From assembly GCA_016795285.1 (NCBI GenBank), contig JAEUIC010000018.1:1-64000 (forward strand): DNA of 64,000 nucleotides. The letters are read 5' to 3'. The position numbers were made by a program, and so were the translations under genes. This DNA comes from Planctomycetota bacterium. GTDB taxonomy: Bacteria > Planctomycetota > B15-G4 > SIAN01. Shown here one piece after another: positions 57,181-64,000 of this stretch; positions within the stretch are counted from its first letter, which is position 1; each line of letters starts with the position of its first letter. The notes under the pieces were generated by a model. That model had not been told where the DNA came from. It made no database searches and worked only from the letters and a program-made list of their open reading frames with translations.

Positions 57181-57535
57181 TTAAGTGTTAAGTTATTGTT
57201 AGCATGAACCAACGTGCTGGGTTGCGGCAATTTCGGGACGCGTCTAAGACTCCTGCGTCGAAACGGGGCGGCAAACGCGGGTAGGGCGACCCTGACGGTG
57301 GTGAAACAGGGGTGATCCTGCAGCACCGACGCTGACGGCTCCGGAGCGACCGAAGAGTCCAGAGATCACGAGTCCGAAGTTCACGAATCAGCGATCAACA
57401 AGTCATCCGGCCAGGGTTGTGTGCAAGCACGTAAAATCTCCAATCATTCCTTCTTCTTCCCCTTTTCCCGAGAACCCTTGACCGGGTGATTTTCTGACGA
57501 CTCACAGCCCGCCCCCCGGCGGGCTGTTTCGTTGA
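57181..57535 (+). ncRNA. Candidate small-RNA locus ended by a strong terminator
   Basis: An AT-rich entry (TTAAGTGTTAAGTTATTGTT at 57181-57200) opens a ~330-bp segment of distinctly lower GC than the surroundings, ending in a perfect intrinsic terminator at 57504-57527. No gene on the plus strand explains this terminator: the tRNA and ruvC are both on the minus strand. A 26-codon ORF at 57204 lacks a ribosome-binding site. Signatures of tmRNA, RNase P, SRP RNA and 6S RNA were looked for by eye and not recognised. Confidence 0.4.
57504..57535 (+). terminator. Intrinsic terminator
   Basis: ACAGCCCGCC (57504-57513), loop CCCC, GGCGGGCTGT (57518-57527), followed by TTCGTT. It is the clearest Rho-independent terminator in the window and acts on plus-strand transcripts. 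Confidence 0.85.
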
Positions 57536-57786
57536 TGGACTGATCCTCCTCGGGGGTTCGTGCGCCGACCGTTCGCGTCGACGGTCGGCTGCCACCTCCC
57601 GCCGCGATCTCCCGCCGCAAGCTCCCGCTGCGACCGTCCGATGGCGCCCCCGCGGCCAGCGCCCCTTCGCTACGGCGCCGCGTGGGGCGGCCCCCTCCGG
57701 GAAGTCGGCGGAACGAGCGGCGATGCGCCGCTCGACGGGCGCTCGGCGGCCGACGTGGGCCGAACTCGCGCGCGCCCGTCCTCCGC
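57536..57786. other. Region without recognised gene
   Basis: 251 bp between the terminator and the end of ruvC. High GC, no convincing feature. Confidence 0.4.
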
Positions 57787-58473
57787 TCAGCGCTTCCGAC
57801 GCGCCTGCCAGCGCGCCACCGCCGCGGCGGCGTCGATGGTGCCGGCGGCGGCCGGAGGGCCCGCAGCGGCAGCGCCGGCCCGCCCGTCTCGAGGCGCTCG
57901 TCGCGCGGGCTTCGCGCGGCCGTCGCCCCGCCGCACGCTCGCGAGCGCTTCGTTCACGCGGTCCGTGCGCCTCGCGAGTTCGCTCGCTTCGAGGTGGCAC
58001 CACGCCACCGCGATCGCGTCGCTCTGGTCGAGCCAGGCGAGTTCGGCGAGGGTTGCCATCCCGGGCAGCAGCGCCAGCAGCGCGCGCGCGACCTGCTCCT
58101 TCGTCGCGTTGCCGTTCCCGGTGACCGACTTCTTCACCCGCGCCGGCGCATAGTCGAACGCCGGTAGGTCGCGGCTCCCCGCCACCGCCAGCGCGCAGCC
58201 GCGCGCCTCGCCGAGCCGGAGCATCGACAGCGCGTTCTTGCCGAAGAAGGACGACTCGATCGCGACGCAATCGGGAGCGGTCCGCTCGACGACCACCGTC
58301 AGCGCGCGGAAGAGTTGGCCGAGCCGCCGCGCCGGCGTGGCGCTGGCGGGCGCCTCGAGGACGCCGCTCTCGACCAGCCGTGCGGCGCCGCGCTCGCCGT
58401 CGAGCACGGCGAATCCCATCCGCAACGTGCCGGGGTCGATGCCGAGGACTCGTCCCGTTCGAGCCGCTTCCAT
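57787..58473 (-). CDS. ruvC: Holliday-junction resolvase RuvC
   Basis: 228 residues; the first ~165 are RuvC with catalytic acids in VLGIDPGTLRMGFA, CVAIESSFFGKNALSMLRLG and DQSDAIAVAWCHLE. It cuts four-way junctions in recombination. The last ~60 residues (RRGDGRAKPARRAPRDGRAG onward) are a basic, Ala-rich extension beyond the usual ~170. It diverges from ispDF with only 23 bp between starts. Confidence 0.92.
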   Translation of the reverse strand: MEAARTGRVLGIDPGTLRMGFAVLDGERGAARLVESGVLEAPASATPARRLGQLFRALTVVVERTAPDCVAIESSFFGKNALSMLRLGEARGCALAVAGSRDLPAFDYAPARVKKSVTGNGNATKEQVARALLALLPGMATLAELAWLDQSDAIAVAWCHLEASELARRTDRVNEALASVRRGDGRAKPARRAPRDGRAGAAAAGPPAAAGTIDAAAAVARWQARRKR

Positions 58474-58496
58474 GGCGCGGATTGTAAGAAGGGGCG

Positions 58497-59678
58497 ATGA
58501 CGACGGTACGACGCGACCTGGGGGCGATCGTGGTGGCGGCCGGCCGCTCGACGCGGATGGGCGGCACGACGCCGAAAGTCTGGCTGCCCTACCGCGGCGA
58601 GCCGCTGCTGGTGAGCTCGTTGCGGACGATCGCTGCCGTCGAGTCGCTGGCGGCCGTCGTGCTGGTCGTCCGCGAGGAGGAGTTGGCACGCGCCGAGGCG
58701 CTGCGGCCTTCGCTGCCGGCGCCGCTCCGCGAGCGGTTGCACGTGGTCGCGGGCGGCCGGGAGCGCAGCGATTCAGTGCGCTGCGGCCTCGCGGCACTTG
58801 CGGCCGCCGCGCCGTCGATCGTGCTGGTCCACGACGCCGCGCGCCCCAACGCCTCGCGCTCCCTCTTCGAGCGCGTCGCCGCCGCCGCACGCGAGCACGG
58901 CGCCGCGGTGCCGGGGCTGCCGATCGTCGACACGCTGCGTCGCCGCTCGGCCGACGGTCGCAGCGCCACCGTCGATCGCAGCGGGCTCCACGCGGTGCAG
59001 ACGCCGCAGGGCTTCGCGCGCGAGCTGCTCGAGCGCGCGCACGCGCAGCCGGCGGACGCCGCGGCGACGACCGACGACGCGATGCTCGTCGAGGCGCTCG
59101 GCGCGCCGATCGCCTGGGTCGACGGGGAGGCGGCGAACTTGAAGGTGACGCTGCCGGCCGATCTCGAGCTCGCGGCGCGGCTGGCCGGAGGAGCGACCAT
59201 GGAGCGGCGCGTCGGTCTCGGCCACGATCTCCATCGTCTCGCGCCGGGCGGCCCGCTGCGCCTCGGCGGGGTCGACCTCGCCGGCGACGTCCACGCCGTC
59301 GGCCACAGCGACGGCGACGCGCTGCTGCACGCGGTCACCGATGCGCTCCTCGGCGCCTGCGCGCTCGGCGACATCGGCACGCACTTCTCGGACAAGGCGG
59401 CCGAGAACCGCGGGCGCGATTCGGCCGAGTTCCTGCGCCACGCGATCGCATTGGCGGCGCAGCGCGGTTTCGCGCCGCTGCAGGTCGACGTCGTGGTGCG
59501 CCTCGAGAAGCCGAAGCTCGCGCCGCACCGCGCGGCGTTGGTCGCCCGCCTCGCCGAGCTGCTCGGCCTGCCGCTCGACGCCGTCTCGATCAAGGCGAAG
59601 ACGGCCGAGGGCGTCGACGCGATCGGCGAAGGGCGCGCGCTCGCCTGCGATGCCGTCGTGCAGATGGGGCGCAGCTGA
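58497..59678 (+). CDS. ispDF: Bifunctional IspD-IspF of the MEP isoprenoid pathway
   Basis: 393 residues. The IspD half (1-~232) has AIVVAAGRSTRMGGTTPKVW, LVHDAARPNAS and AVQTPQGFARELL; it makes CDP-methylerythritol. The IspF half (~236-393) has RVGLGHDLHRLAPG, GHSDGDALLHAVTDALLGAC and SIKAKTAEGVDAIGEG; it forms the cyclic diphosphate. The enzymes act on non-consecutive steps (IspE is between them), and fusion is known in several groups. Confidence 0.96.
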   Translation: MTTVRRDLGAIVVAAGRSTRMGGTTPKVWLPYRGEPLLVSSLRTIAAVESLAAVVLVVREEELARAEALRPSLPAPLRERLHVVAGGRERSDSVRCGLAALAAAAPSIVLVHDAARPNASRSLFERVAAAAREHGAAVPGLPIVDTLRRRSADGRSATVDRSGLHAVQTPQGFARELLERAHAQPADAAATTDDAMLVEALGAPIAWVDGEAANLKVTLPADLELAARLAGGATMERRVGLGHDLHRLAPGGPLRLGGVDLAGDVHAVGHSDGDALLHAVTDALLGACALGDIGTHFSDKAAENRGRDSAEFLRHAIALAAQRGFAPLQVDVVVRLEKPKLAPHRAALVARLAELLGLPLDAVSIKAKTAEGVDAIGEGRALACDAVVQMGRS

Positions 59679-59709
59679 GCGAGGGGACGCGCTCACCGCC
59701 CGATCGCGC

Positions 59710-60624
59710 TCAGCGGCGCTCCGCCGCGAAGCGCCGCAGCGCCTGCCAGAGATCGACGTGGATCGCCACCACGTCCTCGACGCGCGGCGGGTAGCCGCCC
59801 GCCAGGACCGCCGCCACCGCCATCCCGCGCCGCTCCGCCTCCTCCAGCACGAAGGCGTCGCGCCGCCGCAAGCCGTCGCGCGAGAGGCGCAGATCGCCGA
59901 GGCGATCGGCTTCGAAGGGGTCGGCGCCAGCTACGTAGAGCAGGAGCGGCGCCGCGTGCGCGTCGAGGAAGCCCGGCAGCGTCTCCTGCAGCGCCGCGAG
60001 GTAGGGGCGATCGCCGCTGCCACCCGGCAAGCCGACATCGAGCGTGCTCTTCGCCTTCGGGAGCGGGTAGAGGTCCTCCTGGTGGATCGAATAGGTCGCG
60101 ATCGCGTCGTCGCCGGCGAACGCCCCCGCCGTGCCGTTGCCCTGATGGAGATCGACGTCGACGACGACGGCGCGCTCGAGCCGCCCGCCTGCGCGCGCCG
60201 CCGCCAGCGCGATGGCGACGTCGTTGTAGAAGCAGAAGCCCTCGCCGCGGTCGGGGAACGCGTGGTGGAACCCGCCGCCGAGCGACAGCGCCGCGCCGCG
60301 CACGAGCGCCTGCTCCACCGCGATGCGCGTCCCCTCGCAGTGGTGCAGCACCGCGTCGACCACCGCCCGCGAGAGCGGGATCTCGAAGCGCTGCACGACG
60401 CGCGCCGGATCGGCGGTGAGCCGCTCGATCTCCTCGACATGGCGGCGCGTGTGGACCCGCAGCAGCTCGTCGCGCGCGATCGGTCCGGGGGTCGCGACGT
60501 CGCGGTCGGCGAGTCCTGCGGCGCGCAACGCCTCGTGCACCAAGCGGTACTTCGCGGTCGGGAAGACGTGGTTCGGCCACGCCAGCTCGTAGGCGGGCGA
60601 CCAGGCGACCAGCGGCTCCGCCAT
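59710..60624 (-). CDS. Histone-deacetylase-family hydrolase
   Basis: 304 residues. Zinc-hydrolase motifs are present: SLGGGFHHAFPDRGEGFCFY (the HH pair), VVVDVDLHQGNGTAGAF (the Asp/His metal ligands) and LLLYVAGADPFEADRLGDLR (second Asp). The family removes acetyl groups from lysine, polyamines or acetoin. The catalytic core appears intact. It starts 2 bp after the end of the upstream fusion gene, in the same operon. Confidence 0.93.
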   Translation of the reverse strand: MAEPLVAWSPAYELAWPNHVFPTAKYRLVHEALRAAGLADRDVATPGPIARDELLRVHTRRHVEEIERLTADPARVVQRFEIPLSRAVVDAVLHHCEGTRIAVEQALVRGAALSLGGGFHHAFPDRGEGFCFYNDVAIALAAARAGGRLERAVVVDVDLHQGNGTAGAFAGDDAIATYSIHQEDLYPLPKAKSTLDVGLPGGSGDRPYLAALQETLPGFLDAHAAPLLLYVAGADPFEADRLGDLRLSRDGLRRRDAFVLEEAERRGMAVAAVLAGGYPPRVEDVVAIHVDLWQALRRFAAERR

Positions 60625-60626
60625 CC

Positions 60627-63600
60627 TCACGCCTCGACGAGCGGGAAGCCGGCGAGTGCCCCCGCGGCCTGCGGCGCTCTGCCGGGCTCGAGCAGCACGA
60701 GCGTCTCGGGCGCGAGCCGCCGCAGCAGCTCCGCCACCCCGCGATCCCACTCGCGGAACGGCTCGACGATCAGCAGGCGCGGTCGCGTGCGGCGCGCCAG
60801 CGTCGCGAGGTCGAGCACCGCGTCGCGGCTCTTCGCCGGATCGAAGGCGAGCAGCTCGTCGGCGTTGAACCCGTCGCGGCGCGCGCGCGCCAGCGCTGCC
60901 TCGAGCCGCCCCGGCCGCACCGCCGCCACCACGCGCGCGGCGACCGCTGCGCGCTCCGCCACCCCCGGCAGCGCGAGCGCCGCCATCCGCACCAGCGCGC
61001 GCGCATGCTCGGCGACGCGCGACGGATCGAAGCGCCGTTCGGCCGTCGCGGCGGCGAGCTGGCCCGCCGCGGCGAGGCGCGCTCGATCGGCGACGGCGCG
61101 CACCTGCCGCGCGAGCGCAGTCGCGTCCTCGTCGACCAGCCAGCCGTCGCGCTCGTGGTCGATCAGCTCGGGCAACGGCGCGCGGCGCATCGCGACGACC
61201 GGCCGCGCCATCGCCATCCACTCGCGCACCGCCCGGCACGAGACGTCGGTGCCCGGCACCAGGAAGAGGCCGGCGTCGCACGCGGCGAGCGCCTCGACGT
61301 ACGCCGCGCCCTCCTGGTAGCCGGGCATCCGCGCGACCGACTGCAGGCCGAGCCGCGCGATCGGCTCGCGGGCGAGCTCCTCCTCGTGCGTCCCGCGACC
61401 GAGCAGCACCAGCTGCGGCGCGTTCCCCTCGGCGTGCAGCTGCCGCCACGCCTCGAGCAGCAGCTCGAAACGGCGGTGGCGCTGGATGCGGGCGACGATG
61501 CCGAAGACGACCGCGTCGTCGGGCAGGCCGAGCCGCGCCCGGCCGCGGGCCCGCGCCGCGTCGTCGTAGCGGAAGCGGCTGCGCTCGACGCTGGTCTCGA
61601 GCACCGCGACGTCGTAGCGCGGCCGCGCGAGCGCGGTCTCGAGCGCATGGGCGAGGCCGCGCGTGGGCGTCACCAGCAGCTGCGCGCCCTTCAACAAGCG
61701 GCGCGTCGACCACGGGTAGGGGCCCGCCTCGTGGACGCAGCGCAGCAGCGCCGGCCGCTCCGGGAGCAGCGCGCGCGCTCTCTCGATCGCCGCCTGGTCG
61801 GCGTCGAGGTGGAGCGCGATGGTCGCCGGTCGCGCGGCGGCGAGGCGCGGCGCGAGCGCGGCCGCGACATGGGGCGTGCGCAGCGGATTCCAGTGCTTGC
61901 GCAGCTCGGCGACGATCGCGTGCGGGACGCCGCGCGCGGCTGCTTTGGCGGCGATCGGCGCCTCCTCGCCGCGTTGCGGCGGCGGGCCGAGCAGCAGCAG
62001 CGCGGGCGGCCGGAAGAAGGAGGCGAGCGCGACCGCCGGCTCGGCCGGGCCGGTCCACTTCCAGTTGCCGAACAGGTGGAGCGTCGGCAGCGCGACGAGG
62101 TCGAGGGCGCGCGTCGCTGCGTCGCGATGCTGGCGCGCCAAGAGCAGCCGCGCCGACGCACGCAGCCATGGGCGCAGCGTGGCGCGATCGCGCCCGAGAT
62201 CGTCGAGCAACGCGGCGACGAAGCGCACCCGCTGCGGCGTCGAGAAGAGGGAGCGCGGCACGTCGCCGAGCTGCGCCAGCGCGCGCGCGAGGCGCCGCTC
62301 GCTCCAGGTCGCGCCGGGTCGGGCGGCGTCGAGGTCGACGAGGTGGAGGCGCGGGGCGTCCGCCCGCTCGTCGAGCAGGAGGTTCTTCAGCGAGAGGTCG
62401 GAGTGGACGAAGCGCCGCTCGACCAGCGCGACCAGCAGCGCGCGCAGCGCGGTGGCGACGGCGTCGACGCGGCGCCGCTCGGTGGCGGGGAGCGCGCGCC
62501 CCGCCGGCGGTTGCGCCTCGTGCGCCGCGAGGTGGAGCGGCAGCGTCTCGTCCAGCGCGGCCGCGACGGCGAAGGCGCGCGCATCGTCGAGCCGCACGGC
62601 AGCGAGCGGCGCCGCCACCGGCAGGTCGCGCGCCTGCGCCGCCACCCCGTTCCCGAACGCCGCGCGTGCACGCCGCCATGCGCCGCGGCCGCGGAACTCC
62701 TTCACCACCAGCGCGCGCTCGCCGGCGACGACCCGCGTCAGCGCGCTGCGGCGACCGCGACGCAGCACGCGCGCGTCCTCCGCAGCGAGTGCTGCCGCGT
62801 GGTCGGAGAGCAGCCGTTCGAGCGCCGCCGCGTCGAGCTGCCGATCGTGGCTCGCCGTGGCCCCGCCGGCGAGCGTCGACTGCGCGAAGCGCGAGCTCGC
62901 CACGAAGGCGCGGCCGGCGCGGCTGCTCGCGTGCGCCGCTCGCCGTTGCGCGAGCGCGCGGCGGACCCGCTCGGCCGGCGGCGCCACGTCATCGTGCGGC
63001 TCGGCCAGCGCTTCGAGCTCCTGCGGTGAGCAGACGTAGCGCAGCGAGTGGAGCAGGTCGCCGATGTCGCGCGCGCGCAGCGCCGTCGGCACCGCGCCCA
63101 TCTCGAGCACGCCATGCAGGTCGATGCAGTAGAGCTCCGCGGCTGGTCCTGCGCCGTCGTGCAGCAGCAGGTTCCCGGAGTGGAAGTCGCGGTGCCAGAG
63201 GCCCGCCTCGTGGAGCGCCGAGAGGCGCGCGAGCGCGCGGCGGATCAGCGCCCGCTTGGTCGGCGCTCCGTCGCCCGGCACGAAGCGCCGCTCGAGCCAT
63301 TGGCCGAGCGTCTGCACGCCGAGCAGCCGCACGCCGACGAACCACGACGGCGCGCCGATCGCGCCCGGCGGCGGCTCGCGCGTGGCGAGCGCGCGCGGCG
63401 TCGGCAGGCCGCGCTGCTCGAAGAGGTGCGCCATCGCGAACTCGGCGCACGCCCGCACGCCGAGCGCATCGCGGGCGCGGCCGAGCGTCCCGCGGCGCGC
63501 CGGGTAGCGCTTGAGCAGCAGCGGCGGCAGCCCCGGCAGGTCGACGGCGTAGACCTCGCGGCGCGCCGAGCGCTTCAGCGCGACGAGCGGCGCCGCGCGT

Positions 63601-63734
63601 TCGTCGGCGGCGAGCAGCGCGGCGAGGCGCGCGCCGTCCGGCGACTCGAAGAGCGGGCGCGCCTCGGCGGCGAAGCGCCAGCGGCCGCCCGCCGCGTCGA
63701 CCACCGACTGGATTCCGTCGCCCGAGTGCTGCAT
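60627..63734 (-). CDS. Kinase-kinase-glycosyltransferase fusion (LPS-kinase-like x2, GT4)
   Basis: 1035 residues in three parts. First kinase-like domain ~30-240: Lys-75 (LLLKRYPA), catalytic HRDFHSGN (181-188), metal Asp-205 (YCIDLHG), like KdkA/WaaP/InaA sugar kinases. Second kinase-like domain ~320-480: Lys-345 (VVKEF), HSDLSLKN (444-451), Asp-467 (VDLDA). The third part (~560-930) is a GT4 glycosyltransferase (FGIVARIQRHRRFELLLEAW, LVPGTDVSCRAVREWMAMAR). The last ~90 residues (LLIVEPFREWDRGVAELLRR) form a small extra domain. It probably builds and phosphorylates a surface glycan. A glycosyltransferase gene diverges from it. Confidence 0.82.
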   Translation of the reverse strand: MQHSGDGIQSVVDAAGGRWRFAAEARPLFESPDGARLAALLAADERAAPLVALKRSARREVYAVDLPGLPPLLLKRYPARRGTLGRARDALGVRACAEFAMAHLFEQRGLPTPRALATREPPPGAIGAPSWFVGVRLLGVQTLGQWLERRFVPGDGAPTKRALIRRALARLSALHEAGLWHRDFHSGNLLLHDGAGPAAELYCIDLHGVLEMGAVPTALRARDIGDLLHSLRYVCSPQELEALAEPHDDVAPPAERVRRALAQRRAAHASSRAGRAFVASSRFAQSTLAGGATASHDRQLDAAALERLLSDHAAALAAEDARVLRRGRRSALTRVVAGERALVVKEFRGRGAWRRARAAFGNGVAAQARDLPVAAPLAAVRLDDARAFAVAAALDETLPLHLAAHEAQPPAGRALPATERRRVDAVATALRALLVALVERRFVHSDLSLKNLLLDERADAPRLHLVDLDAARPGATWSERRLARALAQLGDVPRSLFSTPQRVRFVAALLDDLGRDRATLRPWLRASARLLLARQHRDAATRALDLVALPTLHLFGNWKWTGPAEPAVALASFFRPPALLLLGPPPQRGEEAPIAAKAAARGVPHAIVAELRKHWNPLRTPHVAAALAPRLAAARPATIALHLDADQAAIERARALLPERPALLRCVHEAGPYPWSTRRLLKGAQLLVTPTRGLAHALETALARPRYDVAVLETSVERSRFRYDDAARARGRARLGLPDDAVVFGIVARIQRHRRFELLLEAWRQLHAEGNAPQLVLLGRGTHEEELAREPIARLGLQSVARMPGYQEGAAYVEALAACDAGLFLVPGTDVSCRAVREWMAMARPVVAMRRAPLPELIDHERDGWLVDEDATALARQVRAVADRARLAAAGQLAAATAERRFDPSRVAEHARALVRMAALALPGVAERAAVAARVVAAVRPGRLEAALARARRDGFNADELLAFDPAKSRDAVLDLATLARRTRPRLLIVEPFREWDRGVAELLRRLAPETLVLLEPGRAPQAAGALAGFPLVEA

Positions 63735-63787
63735 CGTCCTCGCCGTCGCCCTTCATCGTCGTCGCCGTTCGTTCGCGGGGAGCCATC

Positions 63788-64000
63788 TTGGCGCGCGCGC
63801 TGACCGTCTTCCACCTGAACACCGAGCGCACGTGGCGCGGCGGCGAGGGGCAGACGCTCGCGCTGGCGGCCGGATTGGCGCGCCGCGGCCATGCGAGCGT
63901 GGTGGTGGCGCAGCGCGGCGGCGAGCTGGCGAAGCGCGCCGTCGCGGCGGGCGTCGAGACGGTCGAAGTGGCGATGCGCGGCGAGTGGGACCTGCCGGCG
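63788..64000 (+). CDS. Glycosyltransferase family 4, N-terminal part (cut by window)
   Basis: 71 codons from a TTG at 63788, with GGGGAG 5 bases upstream, to the window edge. LTVFHLNTERTWRGGEGQTL is the N-terminal GT4 pattern, in which a glycine-rich loop binds the acceptor; LALAAGLARRGHASVVVAQR follows. It diverges from the fusion gene, suggesting a glycan gene cluster that continues to the right. Confidence 0.8.
   Translation, partial: MARALTVFHLNTERTWRGGEGQTLALAAGLARRGHASVVVAQRGGELAKRAVAAGVETVEVAMRGEWDLPA

Noticed and set aside
57204..57284. A 26-codon basic peptide gene
   Set aside because: No ribosome-binding site precedes the ATG and no known small ribosomal protein matches; kept only as an alternative explanation for the unassigned transcript.

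Overview
This window is 64 kb of very high-GC bacterial DNA with dense gene packing, stop/start overlaps (ATGA, GTGA) and frequent GTG or TTG starts. No 16S gene or taxonomic marker is present, so the source is inferred. A Planctomycetota-type genome fits best: an integron whose integrase faces the same way as its cassettes, large Ig-like lipoproteins, MglA/roadblock proteins and TPR-rich envelope genes. Myxococcota is a serious alternative because of the MglA-like GTPase, the DUF4388 protein, the fused IspDF and the single-chain GcvP.

Region 1-4783 is a sedentary chromosomal integron of lower GC than the rest. Near-identical 99-bp attC sites separate five cassettes, all read on the minus strand, and an integrase gene (4783 to 3590) is read in the same direction. 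The variable 7-bp ends of each cassette match its own attC arm, which fixes cassette polarity and boundaries. Region 4784-7400 holds G-rich tandem repeats and a repeat-inflated carboxymuconolactone-decarboxylase-fold protein.

7400-15430 carries a secreted PpiC/SurA-like isomerase, a lipoate-ligase-like protein, transaldolase, and gcvP plus gcvH. 15646-21767 is a small-GTPase module: a DUF4388/TPR membrane protein, a TPR protein with a roadblock-like C-terminus, a roadblock protein, a tail-anchored MglA-type GTPase and another roadblock protein. It converges on two exported TPR proteins (25076 to 21808). 25275-28949 is an Mla/MCE lipid-transport operon (STAS-MlaE, MlaF, MlaD, auxiliary lipoprotein).

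28916-37554 has a nucleotidyltransferase, a large Ig-like lipoprotein, queC, rpsO, pnp with a long RGG tail, and a cold-shock gene. A convergent Gly-rich lipoprotein follows (40876 to 37757), then a 1950-residue membrane-anchored sigma-54 activator (41154-47006). Beyond an AT-rich regulatory island lie a small lipoprotein and a secretin-like lipoprotein (47412-49258).

49668-52888 holds a lipoprotein cyclophilin, an EreA/ChaN-like exported protein and a RimK-like ATP-grasp protein. 52977-56050 is a compact nuoBCDI cluster with no nuoE, F, G or H between D and I, followed by an ExbD-like gene and a tRNA-Met. An AT-richer 350-bp region ending in a strong intrinsic terminator is a candidate small-RNA locus. 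The right end carries ruvC, a fused ispDF, a histone-deacetylase-like gene, a kinase-kinase-glycosyltransferase fusion and the start of another glycosyltransferase.
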